DNA from: Cytospora piceicola
Lineage: Eukaryota; Ascomycota; Sordariomycetes; Diaporthales; Cytosporaceae
Assembly: GCA_023375675.1 (NCBI GenBank)
Contig: JALQBC010000007.1
Span: 124,001-188,000, forward strand
DNA length: 64,000 bases
Direction of reading: 5' to 3'
The notes under the pieces were generated by a model that did not search any database, was not told the origin of the DNA, and saw only the letters and a list, made by a program, of their open reading frames with translations. Made by a program: the position numbers and the translations under genes. Numbering within the stretch: position 1 is the stretch's first letter; each line of letters starts with the position of its first letter. Positions 1 through 13,039 of the stretch are shown in pieces.

Positions 1-3
1 AAA

Positions 4-183
4 TTAATTTCCGACAGCCAACACCTCGGATCCATCTTGCGGAGGGCCAAAGGCAGTCGTAATCCACTCGAGGCGACATGGCGACATGAACTCCAGCACT
101 TTCCACTCATCGCTTTGGTCGAGCAATTGCCTTTCTGACGAACTATCGATTCCGAGGAAATCCAGAGTCAGGAACTCGCGCAT
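4..183 (-). CDS. Possible C-terminal exon with LTLDFLG motif (fragment)
   Basis: A short open frame on the minus strand reads 59 residues from an ATG at 183 to a TAA at 6-4. Codon use is GC-rich at the third position like the real genes here. Near the start lies LTLDFLGI, which resembles the DFLG (EAR-like) motif near the C-terminus of some fungal and plant zinc-finger or homeodomain regulators. The rest is hydrophilic with one EWITTAFGPP segment. An in-frame stop lies three codons upstream, so if this is a terminal exon its acceptor is probably the AAAG just before the ATG. I could not find convincing upstream exons between 184 and about 1000. It may be a real 3' exon, a relic of a regulator gene, or chance. 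The motif link is inference. Confidence 0.3.
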   Translation of the reverse strand: MREFLTLDFLGIDSSSERQLLDQSDEWKVLEFMSPCRLEWITTAFGPPQDGSEVLAVGN

Positions 184-3100
184 CTTTGGTTATGAACACA
201 TTTTCCGCTGCTGCGGAGGGCAACCTATGCAAAACCCAAAGCCATGCGGTCCCCGAGTCTATGTCCGGGATCAGTAGTTGAAGGCGGCTAGATAGCCGCA
301 TTTGTGGTAAGAACTTGACAGACCACGCCTATCAGGGCATGAACTGTGCTGAACGACGAGGCCTTCTCGCCTGGAGGTGACACACAAGTGAGTGAGGCGA
401 CAGGTGGTTTGTACATCTACCACCCAGCCAGTGCCATGGGATGACTGTTACTCGGCCTCGGGAGCTTCGTGCGGGCTATGCTCCCTCCGTTTCCCAAGCT
501 CTGTCGTTTCGCTGTACTTCTGTGTATCCTGAAGCGGAAGGGTACTAAGTATGGGCCCGTATGTGCCAACCCTCGTCGACTATAGCTGGCAAGTTATCAT
601 GAGCCTGTAATCAAATCAATTGTGTACAGAGAGCTTCTACGCCCAGGATCATTTGCAGATGCCAAATGTCAAAAAAAAGGTGTCCAAGTCGCAGGTACAA
701 GGTACGGATACGGGCGAGACTCGGATAGGAGTGTGTCGTGCGCGACATGGAGATTAAGATTGTAACTTAACATCTGGGGAGTGGGTCTGGAACATGGAAG
801 CAGGGTTCGGTAGCAGAATGACAAGGGCCCTTGACGAAGCGCAGATACTGTACGTACATACATGGGCACCCTTGGATGGGGGGGGGGGGCGCCAGGGGGT
901 CCGGATTATACTGTATCAGACAGACTGGACAACATAAAGCAGAAGCAGGTCTGCTGGCCTCCTCCTGGAGTCACGGTACTGGTACTTTCCAGTGCTGGAA
1001 TTTTCTGTCAGCACAGGCAGCTGGGCGGTGACAGTACTCCGTACTGCAAAGGCCGGAACCCATAGCCGACGAGAAGGGATTGTGCTAGTGGCAGCCGGTG
1101 ACGGGGAAGCGGATCACAGTTGTCATGATGGCTGAGGGCAGCGAAGAGACGGTGAAGTGTCTGTGATGATGAGTCTGATGCAGGACTATGCATAATCCAG
1201 CAGTGCATTGCCGCGGCAAGCCGGAAGGAACGACACGTCAACCGGACCAGTTGACCGGCGCAAGGTGGCATGTCGGTCGTGGCAGACGTGCATAAGACGG
1301 TGAGGTGAGGCTGGAACCTTTTACTGCTTTAGCAGTGGACTGGAGGAAACCCAGGAACATGGCCTGCATGAATGTGGATCCAGAAAAAGGTAAATATGTG
1401 GTGTCAAGCTCTCATCAACGTTGGTTGAAGGCTGAAGCTTGAATGCAGAGATCCGCCATGGTACATGATCATGGTGCTGGCCGCTGCAGGCAGTGATGCC
1501 AAATGGTGTCTCGTGCATTTCCCGGCGACAAGGGTACGAGTGCAGGTCCTGTGGTTCTGTCCTGTAAGGAAGTGGGTCTCATGCACGCTGCACCACGACG
1601 TCGGCGGGGAGGCGCTGATGAATGACATGACTGCGGTGAGAGAGAATCAACCGTCGTACGGTAAGCTGTACCGGTACTGTGTGCTGTAAGTACCTAGGTA
1701 CATAGTACAACATGTACAATATGTACAGTAGCACAGCGTATCCGTATTTTGATGCTCTCATGGGAAGAGGTTGATGGGAGGCATCCTGGCACCTGGACAT
1801 GACCTTTTACTGTAACCAGTTAGATGAGGTATCGGGATATTGAAGGACCATGTTCGAGGTTGATGAAGGTGTCGTCCGTCAAGCCCAGTTGCTGTTGTTG
1901 TTGCTGCTGCTGTTTTTGCTCTTGTTTGCATGACTGCAGACAATTGCTCGTCTGCTCCGTAACCTTATACTGTCGACCCCATGATCCGTGAACGAATAGA
2001 ACATGCAAAACAGTAAAAATGGGGTTTTAGGAAGTGTATGTAAATGTTGTCCTTCTCGATGTAACCGTACATACGTACCTACATACATGTGTTGAATTTT
2101 GGACAGTGTGACTCTGCCAGGGTTTTGGTCCACGGTTGTGTCATCTTGCAGGTCGTTAATAGATCGGGTTGCTTACATAATTCATTCACCCCAGGTGTCA
2201 CCTTGGGACCCGAGCGTTTTTTTTTTTTTGTCCCTTTCTCTCTATTGCTTCCAAGGATTCCAAGGTTGTTCGGTACACGGTACAGGGTATAGATTACCAT
2301 GTATGTAAGTAACAACCTTATGGTACTAGTACACTTACCAGGTATATATGAAGTATGTACCTGGGTATGTACGTATATACGTACTTACATACACACATAT
2401 TCCAATCGAGCCCTTCGATGCCGACACACAGACACCCGACACACCGTCCCTCGGCTATCGCCAGGGTCGTGTGGCACAGTGCAACCTCTGGAACGCTTCC
2501 TGCTTCTTTTCCAGGAAAATTTGAGATGAATTTCATTTGGGGCTTTCCTCTAGCCCTGGCTTGGCCTTCCAGAAGAAATGAAGCCCGGCTTAGTAGCAGG
2601 AACACTATTCCCATCCAAGATACCTCATCTCGGGCTCCTCCAGCCAACCAGCCAGCTAGAGAGAAAGAAGAGGACCAAAAGAAAAAGAAGAAGAGAGAAA
2701 CAAGGGAGAAGGAAGAAGCTTCCACCAATAACCTTGGAAGTCAGCAAGTCTTGAAGAAGGTTTGGCGGAGCGGAGACCTTATGACGACCTGCTACATTGT
2801 CCATATGATCAACGAACCCAATCGACGATCATAGTACCTTAATATTCCAAATCTCTGGCTCTTCAGGTTCGACCCTTGAGGCCTGTGGCGTTCCCGAAGG
2901 CGTCGGATGTGGAACATTGGTTATGCATGCTTGTATGTCCGCGTGTATATGCTACAGTACAAGAATGTGCGCTGCCAGCCCCTTCTCGTAACCTGTCCAG
3001 GCCTGCCTCGTCGAAAGGATTCACTTGTGCGGGATACCGCCATCAAGTCCGACTGTCCCAGTGGCATGGATCCGAGCCAGAAGGAGGAAAGGCTAGGTGT

Positions 3101-6100
3101 TCATGCCGCGCACGCAGCTACTAACCCTGGCTTCTGGCATCACCTGCCGGCTGATGATGGGCCAGCAGGTGGACCAAAGGGGCCAAGATGATGATTTGAT
3201 TCACTATACATACTTAGTAAACATAACGTACGTACGTACACTACAGTACATACATACATGCCTTCGCCCTCCGTCTGCCATGCGGCAATTATAAGTCTCC
3301 GCTCGAACCGGATGCGCTCCATTTCTAGCGTCAGGCTGGCTTGAACACCCAGGACTGCCAGATGCCAGACACCGTTCGGTGTCTGCAGGTCAACGTCCAA
3401 GGTGGATGCGACCCCATTACTATTAGTGCTTGTTCGTCAGGCAGGTCAGGGTTGCATGCCGGCTAATAAAACCGGGCATAAAACCTCCCTGCCGACACAA
3501 ACAACATTGAATTACATACAGTACGCGATCCGTACGGGACAGGTCATCTGGAGGTCATTTGTCCCTTGTGTAGTCTACGTATATAGTATTCTTGGATCCG
3601 TACTTCGTACTACTTACACAGTACTTGCTGACCGCCACCCTCGTGCTAGGTGTGCATCTGCATCTTTCACCGGGACCTTGCGTGCCTTGGTTTGAAGTAC
3701 GAATGACATACACACGACGTTCGGAGGTACGTATGCAGGCTCCTCTGAACCATCTGCGGCCCAAGACGCGGCCCGGAACACCACTTCAAGTGCTCCGCCT
3801 GCCCGGAATGTACTGCCCGGATCTGGCCTACACCGAACGGTACTGTCCTGTACTGTCCTCTGGCTCCGCTGTCCGAATCTTCGAAAGAACTTCTACAACA
3901 CACTAAACTAGCGTGATGGACCTTCTCGAAGTAAGTCGATCCGTATTGTGGGATTAATATTACGACATTTGCCCGCGGACAAGAAGCCGGCCAGCCAGCC
4001 AGCCAGCCATAAGTGGGTGAGTTTAATGGCATCTCTTGCCGAGAAAGATGGCATTTCGTGACAAGAGTCTGTCTCATTTCGATATGCGGGTCCGATTGGG
4101 AACCCTAGTGACATCGCGAATGCGATGTCCTGCGTGCTGCTACCAGGGCTGCCAGGGCGTCGCGTGGCCGGGAATCGTGAGAAAAACAACACCAGTATCC
4201 ACACTTCGCTAATCTCCCAAGGACCAAAAGTCATATCGGCTGGGGTGATAGTTCGCTCACGGAGATTACATGAACCAGACGTGCAAACCGACACAAAATC
4301 CGGATCAGGACAACTCTGCGAAACTGGAAGGAAACTCTGAAAGAAGAAGAAAAGAATTAGGAAAAGAGCACCCCACCCCCACCCCCAAAAAAAGAAGAAA
4401 AAAAGCCGTTCAACTCCATCTCAGGTCGCACGTACGGAGCCAGTGTTCCTTCGGATGGCAACATCTTAAGCCGCCCGGCTCCAATAGTATAGGGATTGCC
4501 AGAGCGGCCATCAGCATGAACACTGAAAACACTGGAGCACCCGTGGACTGGCTGACCGGGACGCACTCGGAGCCGTGCAAGTCGAACTGCAGCTGTCCAT
4601 GGTCTCTCCTCTACAGGCCATCTTCCTGCCGATGAACAGTTGATCAAAACGCTGCACGCGGGCCGTCCCCCCGTCACCACCCACGAGCGAGCTCATTTGT
4701 TGGGTGCCGGGCTCTCAGGCCAGGTTTGGCCTAGCTGAACGCTGAAGGTGCTGTTCGGAAATACAATGTCCTTAGTCCCATATCCTACCTCAATAGACTT
4801 GGACATCTCGAAGCCCGTGACAAGCCATGTCACCATGAAGATTAGCGGTGGGAGTGGCGGGGGGGGGGGGGAGCGATGTTCTCCTTGAGGGCACAAGGAT
4901 CTTATGATTTCTCGGGCTGGATGGGGCCTGAGCGAACGTACCATGGGGGAGCTTGGGCGTTCAACGTGCCCTTCGAAGGTGGGCGGGTGGGTGTGGATGG
5001 GTGATGAGTTGCAGGAGGAGGTATGGCATGCAGCACGCAAGGCATGGATAGATGCATGGGATGGGGCACGGGGCCAAATCCCAGATAGATTGGGGGGAGA
5101 GCGAGATGACGAGATCCGTCCTCCGTTGCTCAGAGGGCGAACCGTGTCACCCGCAGGAAAGGGGCTATATTGGCCGGACTAATATCAGCCTTCACCGGTA
5201 GTTTATATGACTAGTTACACCAGTACCGTGAGCCCACTCGACCACTCTCGAGGGGCTCTCCGTGCACCCCAGCTCACCGAGATATAGATGAGCGGTTGAC
5301 CAGAAAACGCTCCGTGCCTTTTGAACTCGGATGGTGCTCGTGCCACCAATCTCATCTCTGGACTCGGGACTTTGATGCGTGCTCCCGCGGTGTAACACAG
5401 CATCCCACAATACAACACAGCGCTGGTTATGAACGGGCTCAGAGTCGAAATTTCGCCGGCCGGCGCCTCCACCCCATCCAGTGAATCATGGTCGTGGATG
5501 ACAAGGACCAATCGGCAAGACGCATATGATTGGCGGCTTCAGGCAGTTCGTCGCTGCGTCTTGGGTCACGTCGGAGGGAGGATGGAGGGCAAGGCAAGGG
5601 GTCTGACTGTCCGTCTGCCTGGCTGCCTGTCTGTCTGTCTGTCGGTCTGTCTGGGTGTTGACTGACACTCATCAGCGAGATCCGAGAAGAACGATGTCTT
5701 GGGCGAGTTCAGGGGCTGGAGATTTCATCCGGCCGGCTCCTGTTCTTCCTCTTCCTTTCCTTCTAGGCGACTTCCGCAGGAACCGAAGAAGCAACCAATG
5801 CCCAGGCAAGTCCTTCTCCAGAAATCTCCAGCGGCGTCTGGGTCGGCGTCACTTGTCTCAAATGTGCTGTGGCACCCCATGTTGCATATTTGCTGACTGC
5901 AGAATGCGTCCTTTGAGCATTTTCTAGTCGCCGGAAAGCCTGCAATGCTGCTGCAAGGCACTGTACCACATCACCGGAACCGCGGTATCCGTTCTGCTAG
6001 AGACCAGCCACTTCAAGCTGTCATGAACATGGTGGGGTGACTACCTAGGTAGTACGTAACTTGACAGAAGCCCTCATCAAAATGAAATGGTCAGCCATTG

Positions 6101-7208
6101 GTCGGTTGCTATTTCGAGATATTGTCTCCGATGCCGTCGCACTTTGCACTTTTTTTCCCTCTCAAGGCTCCCGGGAAAGGGAGGCCAACCATACAAGGTG
6201 ACACATACCTGGGTGCTTTCGGGCACGAAATCAGAGATGAGGCGATCATTATTTTGCTTGCGTGTCCTGGGTGTGAGGGCGGCCAGGGCCTAATACAAAG
6301 GCGAGATGGTGGGCTGTGCTAAGATGAGCTGCATGGGTTGCACCAGGCAAAAGTTACCATTTGCCATTTACCATGGCATACAGTACAAGGATGTCCCGCC
6401 CATCGCGCAAGGCAATGCGAAGAATGTCTCCCTCCATGAAGGCATCGTGCAATCTCAATTGGGAAGTTGTGAGCTCGGGGTGGTTGTTGAAGGAAGGATT
6501 TTGTTTTTGCATTAACGTGTTGACTTTCAATGTTCAATGTTCACCCCGACATGATTTCCGTTTACTGTCTACTCCGCCCTGTTTCCGGGTGACGAGCGGG
6601 ACCCCGTGAAGTCACGGGAGAAAGGCCCGCTTTCCGGTCCACTGAGCTAGCCATTCATTGTTTATCTGTCCTCCATTGCAGCACATCATCGATGCTGCCG
6701 ATGATTCCACCTCCGCGTCCGACCCATCCGCGTCCACGATACATACTGCTTCAAGGGCCGCATATGTATATATATACCAGTCTCTCGGACCAAGCATTGC
6801 CAAATTGAGTGATTATTGTCTGCCAATATTTGACCTGAAGTCCATCTCAGGAACCCATCGAAAACGCTCTTGTCACAACATCCTGAAGTTGTGTCGTTGG
6901 CGTTGCACAGATAAACGTGTCACACCACTTTCCCCGAGAATCAGGCTACTTATACAGTTCGGTAGCTCAGCCGACACGATCGATCTCTGACCGACCACCA
7001 GATCGGCCAGCAATCACGGCTCGCAGGCCTAAGGCATCTCACTCAAGGACGGACCAACTGTCACACGGCGTCAGACTTGACATCTGCCGTGACCCCTTCC
7101 GCCGTTGACGCGGACACAGACGCAGCAGCTGTCATCCCGTGACTTGACGTACCCGAACAACGACCCCAAGACGGGTGTCCAACCCGGATCACTAATTTGC
7201 GAGACACC
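184..7208. other. About 7 kb without a supported gene
   Basis: No frame in this stretch shows a domain, a plausible spliced model or sustained coding bias. Open frames are short and overlap each other in opposite directions. What is present is simple sequence: GTAC/ATAC-rich tracts (about 1690-1730, 2060-2090, 2350-2400, 3220-3260), a poly-G run near 880-890, A- and T-runs near 2220 and 4385, a CTGT tract at 5601-5653, and a CCTAGG palindrome near 1693 and another near 6045. The last few hundred bases are the promoter and leader of the gene starting at 7209. Confidence 0.6.
5601..5653. repeat. CTGT-type microsatellite
   Basis: An imperfect tetranucleotide run of CTGT/CTGC/CGGT units lies in the large left intergenic region. 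No gene overlaps it. Confidence 0.75.
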
Positions 7209-8304
7209 ATGGCTCCAGGCGAGGCTTTCCAGGAGTGGAACGTGACGGAGGCATACTTGAACTTGCACTGCAAGCTCGGGGAGGGTCCCTACTTTGAGGA
7301 GGCTACCAACACCCTGCGGTGGGTGGACATCATCAGCCAGCGGGTGCACACGGTGTCCCTAGCCGAGGGCCTGGGGTCGGTCAAGACTATCCAGCTGGAC
7401 ACGCCGGTGACGGTCACTGCGGACGTGGAGGGCCACGACCCCCAGGACAAGATCCTCATCGGCGTCAAATATGGCATTGCGCTTCTGGATCGGAAGACGG
7501 GGAAGTATGAGTATCTTTCCAAGTTCGCCGCGGCAGACGGGCAGGAGAACGGGCGCTTGAGGAGCAACGACGGTGGTGTTGATCCCCATGGCCGCTTCTG
7601 GTTGGGCTCGATGACGGACTTTGGCAGAGGGGAGATCCAACCTGAAGGTGCGTTTCTCGTCGTTTACTTCAATACTCACTCACATTGGATGTCATCCCGT
7701 CCGGATGCAAAGCTGCATAGCTTCAGACACGCAGGGTCTCAGAAAACACCGTGAAAGCGTTTGCCGGGATGAGTTATTTCTTGGCATTATAGCTGACAGA
7801 ATATCAGGCGGTATCTACCTATTTGATGAGAGAAAGAAGCCATCAGAGACCAAAAAGGTTGTTCCCGATCTTAAGATCCCCAACACCATCTCTTGGTCTC
7901 CCGACAAGAGAATTGCATATTACACGCACTCCACCGCCAGAGTCGTCTATGCATATGACTACGACCTGACGGATGGCAGCGTGTCTAATCACCGCGTCTT
8001 CTACAAGCACGACGGGCCAGGGGAGCCAGACGGCCACCGTGTCGATGTTGATGGAAACATGTGGCATGCCGTCTACGGTGAGAGCCGCGTGCTGAAAATC
8101 TCGCCCGAGGGGAAGCTCATCGGGCAGATCAACCTGCCGACGAAGAACATCACTTGTTGTCAGTTTGCGGGGACAGAGTTGTTCATCACAACGGCGGGTG
8201 ATGAGGACGGTGAGGCGCAGAGTAAGGAACTGGGCGGTGCTCTGTTCAGGGTCGATGTTGGGACAACGGGATCGCAAGCTTTCAAGTTCAAGCTGGGAGC
8301 TTGA
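7209..8304 (+). CDS. SMP-30/gluconolactonase/regucalcin-like beta-propeller enzyme
   Basis: Two exons (7209-7647 and 7808-8304) are joined across a 160-nt intron with a GTGCGT donor and a TATCAG acceptor preceded by a GCTGAC branch site. They give 311 residues. The protein matches the SMP-30/LRE family. The N-terminal LGEGPYF carries the metal-binding Glu. It is followed by RWVDI, RSNDGGVDPHGRFWLGSM (the conserved N-D-G...D.G.W.G blade), IPNTISWSPD, and GEPDGHRVDVDGNMW with the metal-binding Asp. Family members are six-bladed propellers that bind a divalent metal and hydrolyse sugar lactones. The substrate here cannot be told. The length is normal for the family. The ATG at 7209 has an ACC context and begins MAPGEAF. 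There is no signal peptide, so the protein is probably cytosolic. Confidence 0.9.
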
Positions 8305-9295
8305 ACGGGGAGCCTGGTTTGGGATCAACAGAGAATGGCGGATCGCCCCCAACAATTGGAACACATTTGCCATCAGAATTATGGTGTTGGCATATCTCGA
8401 TCCATCTCATCTTCACTGCTATATGTTGGTGCCAAAGGGACAGCTTTGCGAGGGTCTTGTCTCCCAGCAAGTACATATGGCTGAGTAGGAAGAGAAGGGC
8501 GCTCAGCTCCTATTTCTGACCTAAGGACAACGGAACCTGTTCTTGTACAACAGCACGATCTATGCCAGACCTATTGAGTAGTAGCCGATAGGGACGAGAT
8601 GACTTCTTCCTATACGGAGGGTACCAAGTCGAAACAGGACACCCCTAAGTTTTCATAACCCCTTTAAATCCAGGGTGAACACAATAAAAGTTGTATTTGG
8701 GTTGCGGATTTGAAAAACAAACAAATAATGGCCCCTTCTTGAATGTCGGCATTAAGTTGTGAGGCTCTTGCTGAGCTGGAAGAGGGAGGGGGTGAATGCA
8801 CTTTAACACCGACTCAAAATGCCCAATGTGAACTGTAGCTTCCAAGGTTAGGAACATCTCAAAAGGTTGAAAGTTAGATGTATAAAGTGAATATCCATTA
8901 GACTACCCAGGTACTGCATAGTTTCCTAGCTCCATCTCATCTCATCTCATCTTATAACCCAGTCGACACAGCCGCCGATCAACCCCCACGTTGACCTGGA
9001 GAGGCTCCACCCTGCATGAATCAACTGCTTCGATTGGCTTCTAGACATCTTCTACGGCAGGCAATAACCTGCAGCCCTGTGCAGTGCTTCACATCGCAGC
9101 CTCGATCTCGACTTTGTTTTCAACTTTCTTAATCTTCTCTACCAACAGCCTTTCCAAAGTCTTGACGTCCATCCAATTCGACAAAGCATGTAAAAACCCG
9201 TATTGACCCTGATATGCATACTAACCTTCAGCAGCAGCCTCTATCAACCAAAGAATCCCCCATACTATTGGAATTCATAGGTCTCAGCTACTGCC
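8305..9295. other. Intergenic: 3' flank and promoter of the WW-protein gene
   Basis: No supported gene. It holds a CATCT/CTCAT pyrimidine repeat at 8932-8953 and a CT-rich leader just before the ATG at 9296. Confidence 0.6.
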
Positions 9296-10219
9296 ATGTC
9301 TGAAAACGAGGCAACCAGTGCTCACGACGAGGCGCCACAGGTGCCACAGGTGGCACCTGACGCCGACGATGCATATTCAGAAGAGGGGGAAGCAAGCGAC
9401 TACGAAGGCCCAGGAACACCCGAGTCGAGAGAGCGCGACAGCCCCGAAGCATCATCACAACACCCAAAATCGAGGACAGACATCCCCAGCGACGCGCCGC
9501 CTTTGCCCGACGAGCCAGTGCCCAGCCTCGATAGAGCAAGCGGGGTAGATAACGCCCCTCCACTGCCCGACGAGGCGCCGCCGGCGCAGGCGGCCGCCGA
9601 CGACGGCTGGGACGCGATGTGGGACGCGACGGCACAGGCGTGGTACTTCTACAACAGGTTCACAGGACTGTCACAATGGGACAACCCACGGGTCCCCACC
9701 GCCGCCGCCGCCGCCGCCCCGGGCGAGGCCTCCTCCTCCTCCACCACCACCGCGACAGCACCACTACCGGCCGGGCCAGCCCCGGGGACGATATCCCAGC
9801 TCACCTCGGTGGCGGGCGGCTACAACCCCGCGATCCACGGGTCGTGGGACCCCAACGCGTCGTACGCGCAGGCGTACAAGCAGGTCGGCGCCGGGGACGA
9901 GGCGGAGGCCGCGCCGTACGCCGGGGAGGCGGGCGCGGAGGGGGCCGAGGACCCGTACGCGCAGGCGGCCGCCTTCAACGCGCGCACGGGCAAGTTCCAG
10001 GTGGACGACCAGAACCCCGAGAGGCACTCGGACGCTGCGAAGTCGCAGCGGCAGATGAACGCGTACTTTGACGTGGACCGCGCGGCGAACTCGCACGACG
10101 GGAGGAGCCTGAAGGCCGAGAGGCGGGGGAAGCAGCCTACGAAGAAGGAGCTGGCGGCGTGGAAGGAGAAGAGGAAGGCGAGGAAGGAAGAGAAGAGGCG
10201 GGCTTGGTTGAGGGATTGA
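9296..10219 (+). CDS. WW-domain protein with basic C-terminus
   Basis: Single exon, 307 residues. One WW domain lies at about residues 103-133, with both signature tryptophans (W105, W128), the aromatic YFYN block and the closing proline P131. It is preceded by two near-identical proline motifs, APPLPDEPVP (about 67) and APPLPDEAPP (about 88), which could be ligands of WW domains, including its own. The middle is Ala/Gly/Tyr-rich and low complexity. The C-terminal 80 residues are Lys/Arg/Glu-rich (KKELAAWKEKRKARKEEKRR) and likely helical and RNA- or nucleus-associated. WW domains bind proline-rich peptides. A role in RNA processing is a common setting for such architectures but is inference here. 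Third positions are strongly G/C. Confidence 0.85.
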   Translation: MSENEATSAHDEAPQVPQVAPDADDAYSEEGEASDYEGPGTPESRERDSPEASSQHPKSRTDIPSDAPPLPDEPVPSLDRASGVDNAPPLPDEAPPAQAAADDGWDAMWDATAQAWYFYNRFTGLSQWDNPRVPTAAAAAAPGEASSSSTTTATAPLPAGPAPGTISQLTSVAGGYNPAIHGSWDPNASYAQAYKQVGAGDEAEAAPYAGEAGAEGAEDPYAQAAAFNARTGKFQVDDQNPERHSDAAKSQRQMNAYFDVDRAANSHDGRSLKAERRGKQPTKKELAAWKEKRKARKEEKRRAWLRD

Positions 10220-10665
10220 GAGAGATGAGGGGCCTGTGAACAGCCAAGAGAAGAGAGGATGGGCCGCCGGGAATGTTTCCCGGCACGGGCGCACGGCAGG
10301 TGATCAACCATGCAGGCATCTGTCAAGGCGGAAGCCAAGGCGAGAATGGGACTGCTGCATTTGCACGGATGGCGTTTCGATTCAAGGGGAGACAGGTGAG
10401 GAGATTTCTCGGAATATGAACCTCTCAGTGTCCTTTCGAGGATGTGTTAATGTGCCTTGCTATGGAACAGCATAGGCTTCGTCTGGAAGGAGAAACGGGG
10501 AGTGAGAAAGAGATATTACCGTTGGTTGCATCCCAGAGTTTTAAAATCGTCTGGAAGGGTTGGTTCTACAAGAGCCAGCTTTCGTCTTCTGTATACCCAT
10601 GTAGAGCAAGCACATTCTTGATGCAGCAACAATCGGATTATTTTAGTTTTGGCATCATATCTACC
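10220..10665. other. Convergent 3' intergenic region
   Basis: This lies between two converging genes and presumably holds both 3' UTRs. No gene, repeat or RNA was recognised. Confidence 0.55.
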
Positions 10666-13039
10666 TCAGTCTTCATTCTCGTCCTCCGAATCATCTTCAA
10701 GCGCCGCATTGAGGTGTACACTGCCATCACTGTCGCCGTCGCTGTCCTCGCCGTCATCCTCCTCGACAACGTCCATCTCGCCTCCAAATACTTCTGGCGC
10801 CTTGCCACTGTCAATCCGTTTGGCAGGTGGCTCCGACTCCTCACTCCTGCGCTTCAGGGTGGATGACAACATGACGGTGTTCTTGGACTCGCCAGCAGTC
10901 TTGGAGACAACCGTCGTGGTCTCAACGATCGACGAGGTAGGCTCCTGGGCCGTGCTCAGGTTGAAGCCCGCCTGCGGTGCAGAACCGCCTGCGCTAGCCA
11001 TTTCGCTGGCCTCAGCCGAGACCACCTCGAGACCACTTGACCAATTGTTCTGCCCGGCCGCCTCCTCGTCCTCCATAGCATCCTCCTGGTCTCCTGTCTT
11101 CCCCTGCAGCTGCTCCAGCAGAGTCTCGTCGTCTCCGTCGTCGGCCGCGGCAAGCGCAGACCACGAAGCAGCCCGCAGGTTAGACCTGAGCAGCTCAACG
11201 TCCTGATCGCGGGGGAAGTCCCTCGCCAGGAAAGGGAAGACACTCGCCAGTGCCTTGCCGTTGGGCGTCCTGTATTGGTTCAATACGCTGGATACCAGAG
11301 CGTCCTTGTTGTGTGAGAGGACGGCCGTGCGGTCGATCAGGGCACGAAGGGTCTGCTTCAGGTGCTGCTGAGGGAGGTGAGAGAGCAGCACCGGGAGAAG
11401 TGCCGTGCATGCTGCCAGGTGCGTGGTGGGTAGGTCCGTTGCAGCGGCGTGGGTGTTGCTTTCGATCTTCAGGTATGCGTCTGCGTTAGAGGAGGCCTTT
11501 GATGACGAAGCTTTGGTACTGTTCTTCTGTGCTGGGACGTCTTGAGCCGCGGACTTCTGTTCCCGAGGAGCGTGGCCAGATGCGGCTAGGAGGTCCTTGC
11601 AGCAGCTCTGAACAACGCGGTCGAGAGAGTTGACGCTGAGCTTGGGCATGGTGGGTCCATGGAGAAGCAGGAGCTCTCTGATGAGGACGTAGCCTCGCTC
11701 TCTTACGAGAGGAATGTGCTGATCGGCATCGAATGTGCGGACCGTTTGATGGAGCATATCTGCTGCTATGGGTATAGCGTTGTCTCCCATCCTCTGCACG
11801 ATGACTACCAGAAGGTTCGTGATAGCGACGTGAATATCTGGCAAGACACTCCAGAGTTCTTCCTTCTCTTCCCTACCAACGGCGGAATTGAGCTGTGTGT
11901 CATCCTGGCCTCTTGAGCCTTTTCGGGGCGGCAGGATCATGGTGATTCGCGAGGTCAGGTCGAGGATCGCAGATATCGGAGTGGTGACTGGTGTCTTGGT
12001 AGGGCATCTGAAGAATTCTCCGAGGGTCTCCAGAAGGCCGATGAGCCGTTCAGCGCCGCAGGTGAGGCCAGTCCATGAAGGCAGCTCATCTGCTGCATCG
12101 CTTCCGCCATAAGGCTCGGTCTCATAAGAGACACCCTTCCGGACATAGCCACTGTTTGACTCCCAGGATTCCTGGACAGCACGGAACACCTGGTCGGCAG
12201 TGGCGTGACTGCCATTGATGAACCTGCCAATGGTGGTCGCCCACTCACCGGCATTTCCGTTTTTAGGAGTCGTGTAGTGTTGCAGAACAAAAAGCTTCCT
12301 AGAAGCTTCCTGCAGACCCTGTGGAGCAGCGAATTTGTCTGATGCGGTTGGAGCAACGTAGGCCCTGAAGGCAGCCTTGATGCGGCCGCTAGCTGGGCGG
12401 ACAGTTGTCGGGAAGAGGGGAGTAATGGTACACAGAGCATTCGCGATGGTCTCGACCAATCGCAGTGGCGGTGACCCGGCCTTGCTTGATGCGGGAGCCT
12501 TGACAATGTCCAGGCAAGCTGTGACGAATGTGCTCAGAGTGGGAGTTGCGATTTCCCGGACCAGGGCAGGATACTCATGGAGGGAAGCATATATCCTAGT
12601 AAGGGTAATGACCGCAATCTCCTTGGCCGGATAGGAATCGTTTTTCTATAATATTGTCAGGAATATGAAAAATTAATATAAGGGGTGGGATACTGATACA
12701 TACCGTCAACATGTCCAGCAGTCCTCGTACCCAGGCCTCAGAGGTCCGGAGGCTTTCCCAGCCGCCGACGTCGATGACGGCCTTGATCAATATGGCGGCA
12801 GAAAAACGGCCAGGCTGGCTTCGCCCATTCTTCAGAAGAGTTGTGAGGTGAGTCCTCAACTTGTGTACCAGAACTGAGACCTCGGAAGCACCATCCTTCT
12901 TTTGGTCGGTAGGTAGCGACAGAACTGCCTTGCAGCGGTGCACATGACCGATCAGAGATGGACAGAGTGCTGGTAGCTCAGCAGGGTCTGTGGATGTCAA
13001 ACGGCGACAGAGGACTTGCAAATCCGGTGGAAGTGACAT
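10666..13039 (-). CDS. RIX1: Pre-rRNA-processing protein RIX1
   Basis: Two exons on the minus strand (13039-12704 and 12645-10666) flank a 58-nt intron (donor GTATGT, branch CTGAC, acceptor TATAG). The product is 771 residues. The N-terminal 200 residues are the RIX1 domain: MSLPPDLQVLCRRLTS, then the FSAAILIKAVIDVGGWE..W...LL..L block and, across the splice, KNDSYPAKEIAVITLTRIY. Rix1 is a helical-repeat scaffold of the nucleolar/nucleoplasmic Rix1-Ipi1-Ipi3 complex, which acts with the Rea1 ATPase in ITS2 processing and late pre-60S maturation. The C-terminal 100 residues are highly acidic (Asp/Glu/Ser) after a basic KRRSEE..PPAKR nuclear-localisation-like stretch. Length matches filamentous-fungal orthologues. 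It is divergent from the gene at 13963. Confidence 0.93.

Noticed and set aside
2318..2834. Overlapping open frames of 136 and 159 codons on opposite strands
   Set aside because: Both are dominated by low-complexity K/E/R or F/S runs from a purine-rich tract. No domain, leader or splice context supports either.
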